From Bimuria novae-zelandiae CBS 107.79 (taxonomy: Eukaryota > Ascomycota > Dothideomycetes > Pleosporales > Didymosphaeriaceae), in contig ML976656.1 in the NCBI GenBank assembly GCA_010015655.1, forward strand, positions 1,111,385 to 1,175,384: a stretch of 64,000 nt of DNA, in the 5' to 3' direction. Shown one piece after another: positions 1 through 8,318 of the stretch (position 1 is the stretch's first letter; every line of letters starts with the position of its first letter). A program made the position numbers and the translations under genes. The notes under the pieces are model-generated. The model was not told the DNA's origin. It saw only the letters and a list, made by a program, of their open reading frames with translations, and did not search any database.

Positions 1-6
1 CTCCTC

Positions 7-2327
7 TTATATCTTCGTAATATCTTGAATTCGAGAGCGTAGATCTGTAAGGTGTAGCTGCCTTACGAACTCAGCATGCTTCTGACGTGGTAGCATCTTG
101 GTCATGCCGGCAGCAGGCATCCTATCAGTAGATCGCCACTGTACGTTGAGTCGTCCCTGTTCTACTTCCTGGCGGGTCCAGCTTTGATGTATATCAACGT
201 GTTTAAGCTTGGTTGCCAGCTTGTCTTGTTCTTTTGTAACAATGCCAACAGTCTGCTGATTGTCGCACCAAATGATAGGTGTAGTGTTAAGTGTCAATGA
301 TAGACCATTAAACAGACGTAGCCATTCTTCCATTTCAGAGCTAGTAAGAGAGAGAGCAAGTAGCTCTGCCTTAGTAGTCGATTTAGTAACTGTACGCTGC
401 AGAGTCGATTTCCAATCGATAGTCATGCCAAACAGTTGGAAAACGTAGCCCTGAGAGCTTTGGCGGGTCTCTATATTATCGGCGAAAGCAGCATTAGATG
501 CTTTAAAGAAGATAGGGTCGCGATAGTCTTCCTCTGTAGTTATAAACTCTTGAATCTCTTGCTCAGCTCGAGCTTCGAGTGCGTAGTACTGAGTCTCTAG
601 GACGTGACGCCATACTTTGCGTATAGATTCCACATGAGCTTGTCCAGGGTTGGTGAGATGTGAGGCGTGTATCACATGTGCGCGTGCTAGATCTGGACGA
701 GTGAACTGAGTGAGGAACGCGAGATGACCAACAAGCTCCTGATAAAGCTTCGTCCGAGCGGCGTTGTGTTCCTCTGTAGACGGCTCGAGATAGTTGACCG
801 TTATTAGTACCTCAGTGCGGCGGCTGGTAGTTGTTATGCCGTACTTTGTAGTTACTTTGTTAATGTAGGCATCCTGGAGTAGCTAAAGTTTGCGGGCGGC
901 GATGTCTCGTACGACGCGTATGCCCAAGAACCACTTGAGTGGACCGAGTCGCTTCAGTTGGTAGTATTCGCAGAGTTTCTGCTCAAATTGCCTATGCAGC
1001 TCGGTGTTGCGTGGGTGGAAAGCCATGACAATATCGTCAACGTAGACGAATAGGATAAGCCAGTTATTCGTGTATACACATGGGAAGCCTGGCACAGGCT
1101 TTATCCCTAGGTGCTGTAGTGTCCTGCGGAGTTCCTTGTACCATAGTAATGGTGACTCTTTTAGCCTATAGAGGGCGCGGAGTATCTGGAGTAGTTCTTT
1201 GTCTTCTTGAAATCCGTCTGGTGTCTGCGCGTAGAGTAGACGATTGAGTCGAGCGTTAAGGAAAGCTGTCGGTACATCGTACTGAACAAGCTCTAGCCTA
1301 AAGTGATTGGCAATAGCGGTAATTGCTCTGAATGTGCGTGCTGCTAGTGTGGCAGCATAGGTGTCTCCGTACGGTTGCTGGAGGTCACCTCGAAGCACTA
1401 AGCGTGCTTTGAATCGTGAAAGGAATCCGTCTTCGTCGAATTTGTACGTGAAAACCCACATAAGTGGTAGCACTTCAGCGTCGGCGTTTATTGCCGTCTT
1501 TGCTGTCCTTGCAAAGCATCCTTTGCTCCATATGCTTCTGTATTCTTCTCGACCCGCTTGTCGAAACTCAACGCCATACGGATGAGTCTCTAGGTCTCTC
1601 CACGTCCTTGGCGGAGGCGGAACCTGTGATTGATGGACCTTGATAGCAGGCTGCGGCTTTAGCGCTGTCGAAAAGGCGTGTAGGTAGTCATTTATGCGTA
1701 TTCCATAGGAAATCGCGTGCGTCTGGTATCGGGTTGCACCTGCGATGTCTTCAGCGCGCTGTTGTCGTCGGCGTGAGCTTGTAAGTATATTTGACTCATC
1801 AATTTTGGGATTTCTGCGCCTTGGCGCGTTGTTGTTGTGGCGATCAGGTATATAACCAGGGATTTGGGTTGCAGAGAGCTCTTGTGGTGTTGTTGTCTCT
1901 AGATCTTGTTCTGCCGGGAGAACTTCGGTCGGAGTATCGTTGTTCTGTTGCCGGCTCACGTGAGGAGAAGGTGATGTAGGCGTGAGCAATCCACCTCCCA
2001 GAAACAAATCCTCTACGTCCTCATCAACTGCGTCATTCTCGTCAATTCTGTTCTCACCCCCTACCTGCTGCTGGCTAGCCTGAGCTGCCGCTGCAGGTAC
2101 TGTACGGCTTTGTCTGAGCGTCATGAGCTCTTTAATGGCGATATCGTTAGATTCAGCTTCTTCTGGGAAAGCAAGCAGCTCTATGACTTCTTTAATAACT
2201 GACTTAGCTGCGTAGCCTTCTAGTCCTTCGTAAAATCGCGTTGGCTCGAAAACGACGTCTCTCGCTCGAATTACTCTGTCCTTTGTGGGCAGCCAGATTC
2301 TGAAGATGTTCGTTGAATCGTAGCCTA
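7..2327 (-). pseudogene. copia A pol, reverse transcriptase and RNase H part
   Basis: This one frame copies element RNA to DNA (RT) and degrades the RNA (RNase H). The RT polymerase box YVDDIVMA is intact at about 1021-1044. Upstream of it is a proline-rich spacer that typically separates integrase and RT. RNase H signatures lie in 7-675 (KSTTKAELLAL, CDNQQTV). One stop, TAG at 885-883, separates the two domains; the frame is otherwise open and in phase across it, so this is a single CAG-to-TAG type nonsense change. The 5' end of this part is cut by the Tc1 element at 2328; the same frame resumes at 4052. Confidence 0.88.
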
Positions 2328-4051
2328 CAAAGGGTAATCTCAATAAAGCCGGCCGTCATGTGATTTGCCAAGACGCTAGCGCGTCACTAGCGGAACAGAG
2401 TCTCCGAGCCTCCAAGAGCTCTGTAGAGCGTCAACACCTACACTTCAACCTCACGTTTCTCACTCAATATGGCTTCAAATCCTGCCCAAAAAAAAAAAAA
2501 AAAAAAACTCTCGATTGCTGTCAAAAGCCCAGCTAGCTGCTATCGTCGTTCTCAGAACATAATACAACCTCACTTTCCCAGAAATCGCCACTGATTTGGG
2601 TATAACTAACCACGCATGTGGTAAGGCATTTCGACGCGTCAAAGATGCTGCAAAAGTCGACTCACTGCAGGAATTGCTAGCTGCAACACCTACAGTCAAG
2701 CAGTCTCCTCCTGGCAGACCTGTAAAGGTACGCGATGGCTCTACGCTGAGCGCAAGACCACGGCATGACATCATCGTATATGGCACCTACCGGGTGCATG
2801 ACGCTGTCAGAGACCTCTACGCAGAAGCTAGCATCACACTTAGTAAGAATATAGTCTATAACATTGCTAGGAAGCACCGCGACGAGCAGCACCTATACGT
2901 AATAACTTATAAAGTATAACCTAAAAAACTAGCGCTTAGTAGTAACAACGAAGACTAATAACTACAGTACTATACCTAGCTTAAGACTAAAAATAACTTA
3001 CACTTTCCACGCATTATATTCGTTTGCTATAATAAAACCCCTAAATCTATTAGCAGGAGTAATATACGTAGCAGAAAGCAAAGGATTTTAAGATTAGTTA
3101 GATAAGATAGTAACGTCTACGCACTACCTACAACGCCACCTAAATTTAGTTTTATAATTTACGCTACTACTTTAACTAATACTACTTACTCTTATTAACG
3201 CCCTTACGTTATTTAGGCTTAAGACAATAATATAAGCCGTGAAGACCTTATACAACGTAACTCCTACATAAATAATATAGTAAAGGAGGCCCTTAAGGTT
3301 AAACGCTCTTGCGCGACTATCGCTAGCACCTATAAAAGTAGTAACTATAGGAAATTAACTATAATATTGCCTATAATAATAGTTAACGCTAAGCTACTAA
3401 TAAGGCTACTAGTAAGAAAGGTGGAGCTCTCCGCGCAGGTATTAAGAAACCTTTTACTATAGAAAGTTCTTTAAAACAGAGGAGTTTATATACAAAGGAG
3501 GGAAGGGCATGAACGGCATCTAGTACGCAGAGAACATACTTAAGAAACACCTATTCCTTTATTACTATACTATACGCGATAATAACTAAGGCGCAGCTAT
3601 TTATTTAATTTAAGATAATATTTACCTATACTTACTAGGCCTCTAGTACTGCTAGCCAGAAATTAAAGCTCTAGGAATTAAGTTTGGCCCTCAGCCTCCT
3701 AATTCACCCGACTTACACCCAATTGAGCGCTGTTTTGGGCGTCTAGAAGGTTTTTTGGCAAGTTACGAATGCCTATCAAGTTCCAAGGAGGCCAAAAAGG
3801 AGGTCTGGCAAGGTGATAAGACACTCAGGCAGTATATGGCCGAAAAGCTTCATCCCACCTACTTTATGCGCGTTGCAGAGCTCTGCGAGGACGCAGGTGG
3901 CCAGAACAACTTTATAGCATAATTAGAACATCTTATTTGGGTGTATTTGCTCCTACTTTAGATGGAATCAAGATGCCCGACTTTTGAAGTTGCTACCCCT
4001 GCAGGAATCCCTGCTGCACGTGACGGCCGACTTTATTGAGATTACCCTTTG
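2328..4051 (+). mobile_element. Tc1/mariner-superfamily DNA transposon, copy 1
   Basis: The 1724-bp element has terminal inverted repeats of about 35 bp (2328-2362 and 4017-4051) that begin CAAAGGGTAATCTCAATAAA and differ at only two transition sites. It is bounded by a TA target-site duplication (2326-2327 and 4052-4053). The second copy is at 60251-62245. The element sits inside the copia A pol frame; taking it out with one TA brings the copia reading frame back into register. The middle (about 2920-3650) is strongly AT-rich and stop-filled, while both ends keep CpA sites. Confidence 0.92.
2469..3922 (+). pseudogene. Tc1/mariner-type DDE transposase, decayed
   Basis: The transposase would bind the inverted repeats and cut and paste the element at TA sites. 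The N-terminal part shows a helix-turn-helix-like stretch (EIATDLGITNHACGKAFRRV, about 2584-2645). The C-terminal part keeps the Tc1/mariner motif NSPDLHPIER at about 3700-3732, holding an aspartate of the DDE triad. A run of 20 A at 2488-2507 shifts the frame near the start; the second copy has 7 A there. The middle third is RIP-mutated. Compared with copy 2, about 22 bp is missing near 3790 (GGCCAAAAAGG joins directly to AGGTCTGG). The frame ends at TAA 3920-3922. Confidence 0.85.
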
Positions 4052-4053
4052 TA

Positions 4054-5038
4054 CAAGGTGTCCTATAAGAGCTCTCGACTCCAGCTTATCACCTCTTTTG
4101 ATGGACGGATTTCGGACGTATGCTCGACAGCCTATAGGACGCAGGTGGTTCACCTTTGGCTTTGATCCCCACACAATCTCATATGGAGTCTTCCAGCCTA
4201 GCGCTTCAGTTGGTGTGCGATTCAGTATGTACGCTGCTGTTCTCAATAGCTCGTTTGATAATGACTTTGGCAGATTTCCTTCAAGCCTTATGGCTTGAGC
4301 TCGAATGACGATGATCTTGCCTGCTCGCTCTATAAGGCCGTTTTGCTCATCTGCGTAGTCTGCCCGCGGCTTATATCGAATCCCTAGCTCGGCGCAAAGC
4401 TCCTCTAATACGTTTGGTGTAACTCTATATCCTCGATCGTTGTTAGTCTTGATTGTAGTAACGTCGCTGTTAAAAATACGCTGTATCTTGCGAATCTTTT
4501 AGACAAGCTAGCGGCTTAGGAATGCCTTCGTACGCTGTAGAAAGTAGTCAACTTTATGCCACTTGCTATACTAGTCCACTATGTAACCTGTAACTTGGTT
4601 ACCGTTAAGACAAGAGTCTGCCTCTCGAGGTAGTAGCTGTATAAAGTCTACAGCAACGCGATAGAACTTCCTTGGTGCAAAGTCCTCCTGTGGTCTTCTA
4701 GAGACCTGCTTTGAGAGCTTTGATTCGACACATACGCCACAAAAGTCGCTGTCTTTGCCTTCAACTCGCAAGCCTTCCACATGGTCAGCCAGTTTCTTAA
4801 TAGCCTTCTTGCCGGGATGACCCCAGGTGCTGTGGGCTGTCCTATAGTCGACTATAAGGTCACGTCGAGGGTCCTTTAATAGCCGGTAAGTAGTGCTAAA
4901 GGATAATAATAGGCGTATGTCTGGGCAGCGGCTGGCATTAGCGTTAACTAGCTAGTAGCCGTTGTCGTACTCTAGTTATGCAACCATAGTTTTCTTGCTA
5001 ACTTTATACAGCAAATCTTGTCTTGAGTTAAAGTAGAT
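4054..5038 (-). pseudogene. copia A pol, integrase part
   Basis: The integrase inserts the cDNA copy. Reading leftwards from 5038: a pre-integrase segment with a CGVCVESKLSKQVSRR zinc-binding end (about 4690-4740), then the catalytic core, including a region equivalent to ADYADEQNGLIERAG (about 4310-4370) and TPYEIVWGSKPKVNHLRPIG (about 4140-4200). Several TAG/TAA stops lie between 4246 and 4571 and one at 5041-5039; all could come from CAG, CAA or CGA by C-to-T change. The right part continues into gag/protease in the same frame; the left part ran on into RT before the Tc1 insertion. Confidence 0.82.
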
Positions 5039-5203
5039 CTAACTCGAGCGATAGCGTGCTAGGCCTATAAGGCTCGTCAAGAAGCCTTTAACCAAGGCAA
5101 CGTGTGTTAGGACTATAGGTGACAAGCCTTTCGGTGTTTTCACGGTCAGCATCATGCTGCCCCATGCAGTGATCTTGATACGGCCTGTTCCTGTGTGAGG
5201 TTT

Positions 5204-5294
5204 GATGTTTGCCACTGAGCTGATGGCTTGTTTTCCTTTTGTTTGTTTTTGATGTTTGCCACTGAGCTGATGGCTTATTTTCCTTTTGTTTGCT
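5204..5294. repeat. 47-bp tandem duplication inside copia A protease
   Basis: Two head-to-tail units start with GATGTTTGCCACTGAGCTGA at 5204 and at 5251. They differ at few bases and keep the reading frame open across the join. The insert is not expected in a copia protease, so it is probably a late slip or repair event. Confidence 0.8.
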
Positions 5295-5609
5295 GTTTGC
5301 CAGTTATCTAGGATGTTTGCGCCTGGGTATATAGGAGATAGCTTACCTCTAGTGGCAGAGGGGGATATACATGAGTTATTTGGTTCACATCCTGCTCCTA
5401 CAAAGTCGTGGGCGCTGGCTTCGTATTCTCTCGTCCAGCCAGGCCAGGATTCGGTGTTGATAATGTGAGTGTTCGAGCCAGGATCAAGGATGAATCGGTT
5501 GCTTAATGAGTCGTAGTTGCTGACATCGTCTAGCGTAGATAGAGCTACCAGCTCTTCTGTGGGTTTAACGTTGTCGTTAAGTACCAGATCCTCCTCGTCG
5601 TCGTGCCTG

Positions 5610-5645
5610 TCACGCTCGTCACGCTCGTCACGCTCGTCACGCTTG
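5610..5645. repeat. 9-bp repeat (TCACGCTCG)x4
   Basis: Four 9-bp units on the plus strand encode an RDE-type acidic/basic repeat on the minus strand, in the linker just before the copia A protease. Being 3n it keeps the frame. Confidence 0.85.
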
Positions 5646-6826
5646 TTAACTGTAATGGCATCGGATACCATATATTGGGCAGTGTAGGTCGATAGATTAG
5701 AAGGAGGCTTGCTATTATTAATAGTAACTGCTGTCTTAGAGCTTGACTGAGTTGCCTTCCAGTCCTGTATAGCTTTCTCCACCTTCGCCTTTAAGCTTGG
5801 ATCCTTGGCAAAGGCTGCTGCCACTTTCTTACTAGCCTCCTTATTATTGTATCCTTGGGGTCGGTTAGGAGCGTCTGGGTTTATCACCCAGCACTTAGAC
5901 TATGAGTGTCTTTTGCCACAGAGGCATATATCGCTTCAAGAAGGTTTATTACTTTGCGGTGTTATTAGCTTTGCTATCTCTAGCTCTGCCGCGTGTGCAC
6001 TGAAGCCTGTACTAATTAGACGTGTACGCTTCAGGTATGCTGAGAACTCGGCGACGTAGTCCTCCACTGATAGGACTTTCATACCAAGCCTTTCCTTTTG
6101 GATCAGGTCTCGCAGACCTGCTGTTCCGTATTCGGGGTCAATTGTCTTATAGGAGACTAGGAAGTCCTCCTGCGCACGGGTATCCTTAGTCTCTAAAAGC
6201 TTAATAGCCTTGCACTAGCCAGTAACCTCGATCTAATATCAAAGCTATTCTTTAACCTTTCTACCCTTTGGCGGTGTCTAAAGATCCTTATATTTCGCGA
6301 TTAAATCGCGACAACGCGTCGCATCTAATAGTGCGAGATATTTCTTAAGGGTTGTAAGTTGTTCGTGCGGCGTATCCTTATCCTTAATTAGGTATATATA
6401 ATGCGCTGCTATCGTTTTACTAATCTTAGAGTTAAAGTCTGCTAGAGCCTTAAGCTAACGCTTATACTCTAGATTCTTCTTCTCCCATCGCTCGTACGCC
6501 CAACGATAGTCGGCTCGCTGCTCAGTGTTCAAGCTAGTATATAATGTAGCTTGTCAGTCGTAGTCGCTTAGCTAAGGTTCCGTCAGCTCCTCTAGCTAGG
6601 GTAGCTGGTCTGCTGCAACGTCTGGGTCGACGTACTTCTAGAGTTGATTCTTTTGCGCTGTATCCTTACGGATAAACAGCCATTTGTGCCAATCTTCTGA
6701 TCGGCTGAGTACGATTGTCACCCTTGTGACTGCTGGGTCCGCTTCGGTAGTCATCGTGCTCGTAGGGTTTCTCTACTCTATGTGTGAGTAGGCAGGTAAT
6801 TTAGGTGAGTGAGATCCCGTCGCAAT

Positions 6827-6839
6827 CCGGGCTCATAAC
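6827..6839 (-). other. Primer-binding site of copia A (initiator tRNA-Met half-tRNA type)
   Basis: The plus strand reads CCGGGCTCATAAC, so the element strand reads GTTATGAGCCCGG. This is complementary to the anticodon arm of eukaryotic initiator tRNA-Met (GGGCUCAUAAC), the half-tRNA priming known for Drosophila copia, rather than to the tRNA 3' end. It abuts TGTCGCGG, the presumed LTR edge at 6840. Confidence 0.75.
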
Positions 6840-7252
6840 TGTCGCGGAGCAAAAGGCTAACCTTCTGCTCCCGTTGGAGTAGAATATTCTTAACCGTCAC
6901 ATATGATGTATGTATGGGTAGGGCATGCGTATGGGCAAGAGATTGCCGAGTTTCTAGCTCTGGCTGCCGTGTACCCGCTTTTCTATTATATAGTTAGCAG
7001 TTGAGAAGCAAACATTATAACAATCGATAACGTGGGCCTGGGCACGGCGAAGGGCGTATTGAAAATTACACTGACAGTGTATATTGTAGTACGAGCGCTC
7101 GCAGAGACACTCAACGATCCTCTGTACGCACGAAATGCGCCATACCTAATGGAGGGGCCAAGGGAATGCGGAATTCCGTACAATAATTGTGAGTGTCATA
7201 TTAACTATTGGAACGGAATTGCTGTATCTATGCATGTTGCGGTAATGGATGC
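6840..7252 (-). repeat. Probable 5' LTR of copia A plus unassigned flank
   Basis: The stretch starts TGTCGCGG directly after the primer-binding site, as the other copia LTRs here do. Its outer edge cannot be fixed because the partner LTR is outside the window; CCGTCACA at 6894-6901 would give a very short 62-bp LTR. The remaining sequence up to the TAACG duplication at 7253 shows no gene I can support. Confidence 0.5.
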
Positions 7253-7257
7253 TAACG

Positions 7258-7447
7258 TGTCACGGTTTGGAGTCTCCCTTTCCCCACTTGCAGTGGCGCC
7301 TCACCTGTGTTGAGATGCGACTACCCATCCTACACTAGCGCTGTTTACAGCCACTCATGTATACCTACTATTCGTAGCTTCACCTAATATAACAATAAGT
7401 ATAATTCTTAATTTCTTCCTTATGCGTATGGATTACTAGCTCTTACA
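7258..7447 (+). repeat. 5' LTR of element B
   Basis: 190 bp, begins TGTCACGG and ends CTTACA. It matches 19594-19783 except for transitions of RIP type (for example CAATACAACAACAAG in the 3' LTR against TAATATAACAATAAG here), so the 5' LTR is the more mutated of the pair. Confidence 0.93.
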
Positions 7448-7460
7448 GTTATGAGCCCGG
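7448..7460 (+). other. Primer-binding site of element B
   Basis: GTTATGAGCCCGG directly follows the 5' LTR and is complementary to the anticodon arm of initiator tRNA-Met, the same half-tRNA site as in element A but on the opposite strand. Confidence 0.8.
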
Positions 7461-7487
7461 ATGCATCTTTACTATACTTGTTATATA

Positions 7488-7690
7488 ATTACTAGGCCCC
7501 TTATAGCCGTACGATTACTGCGTCCCTTATAGCGCACGATTACTAGGCCCCTTATAGCTATACGATTACCGCGCCCCTTATAGCGCACGATTACTAGGCC
7601 CCTTATAGCTATACAATTACCGCGCCCCTTATAGCGCACGATTACCGCGCCCCTTATAGCGCACGATTACCGCGTCCCTTATAGCGCACG
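7488..7690. repeat. Minisatellite of eight 25-26 bp units in the leader of element B
   Basis: Units alternate between ATTACTAGGCCCCTTATAGC and ATTACCGCGCCCCTTATAGC forms, each followed by a short tail (TATACG or GCACG). The array fills the space between primer-binding site and gag ATG (7717). The units directly abut with no spacers. The position suggests a packaging or translation role for the leader, or plain slippage. Confidence 0.9.
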
Positions 7691-7716
7691 ATTATTGCGT
7701 CTGCCCTACGCACACG

Positions 7717-8113
7717 ATGGCTATAGAACTAGCAGTAACCTAAGTCGCTATTATCCTTAATAAACTAGATAACTGGTTTAACTAGATCTTCCTCCGCAAA
7801 GACTTCGCCAAGGATCACAAGATCTGGCTATACGTTAATCTAGATACACCAAAGGAGAGCATACCTGACCTAGAGGCTGCTAATCCTAAGCCTCAGCTCA
7901 CTGACTATAAGGCTAGAGCCTCTAAGCTCTTTGACCTATCCCCTGAGGATCGTGAGTCCTACCGATGGGAGGTTGACCAATGGAGACTCGAAGAGATCAC
8001 GTAACAGAAACAGGAGAGAGCGCTGGTGCAGCTAAATACCGAGATTACTAGGTCTATCGCTACGCGTTATCTCTACCTGATTTAGGACCTACTTACTATT
8101 TACGATTGACTTG
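7717..8113 (+). pseudogene. Element B gag, N-terminal part
   Basis: The frame starts at ATG 7717 (MAIELAVT). It contains readable gag-like sequence such as FAKDHKIWLYVNLDTPKES and SPEDRESYRWEVDQWRLEE, broken by a few TAA/TAG codons at former CAA/CAG positions. It resembles the gag start of element A in layout. The C/D pair interrupts it at 8114; the frame continues after 18902. Confidence 0.75.
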
Positions 8114-8318
8114 TGTCGCGGTAAGCAGAGCTGGACAGTACGCAGGAAAATTGAAGGATTAAACTGAGGTTGTACTATCTAGGAACTACAGAAGGTATAG
8201 GTGCACAGGCACAAACAACGCTAGTCCTAGATAGGTGTCATGCTATCAGAAAGGTAAGCTGCAGTCGAGTAAGGGTAGCTGCAACTATCGCATAGAGAAA
8301 GAGCTATAAACCGTGACA
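8114..8318 (-). repeat. Left LTR of C (3' LTR)
   Basis: 205 bp, TGTCGCGG...CCGTGACA, with matching inverted ends. It is followed on the plus strand by CACCCCCC, the complement of a purine tract. It keeps many CpA sites. Confidence 0.92.

Larger units (their letters stand above)
5039..6754 (-). pseudogene. copia A gag and aspartic protease part
   Basis: Gag packages the element RNA and the protease matures the polyprotein. The likely gag ATG is at 6754-6752 (begins MTTEADPAVTR). A CCHC-like knuckle (CLCGKRH...KCW) lies around 5920-5950. The open stretch 5887-5039 has the protease centre as FILDPGSNTHI, where copia elements normally have D-S-G, so serine is replaced by proline, a likely inactivating change. 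Between 5204 and 5294 a 47-bp tandem duplication adds residues inside the protease. RIP-type stops are frequent right of 5888. Confidence 0.8.
1..6840 (-). mobile_element. Ty1/copia LTR retrotransposon A (left end outside window)
   Basis: Read from right to left the order is primer-binding site (6827-6839), gag (ATG near 6754), aspartic protease, integrase, reverse transcriptase, RNase H. Integrase before RT is the Ty1/copia order. A Tc1/mariner element at 2328-4051 splits it. The RNase H frame closes at base 7, so the 3' LTR lies just beyond the left edge. A is the best kept copia copy in the window: most of 7-2327 and 4052-4480 keeps CpA dinucleotides and is open, while 4480-5040 and 5890-6750 carry scattered stops, mostly TAG or TAA, as RIP would make. 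It is non-autonomous as it stands. Confidence 0.9.

Noticed and set aside
6827..6839. tRNA-Met-like anticodon arm sequence (GGGCTCATAAC)
   Set aside because: No other tRNA arms surround it; the position next to an LTR shows it is a primer-binding site. The same holds at 7448 and 18685.
7488..7690. Regular repeats that could suggest a CRISPR array
   Set aside because: Units abut without spacers, lie in the leader of an LTR element, and the genome is eukaryotic.
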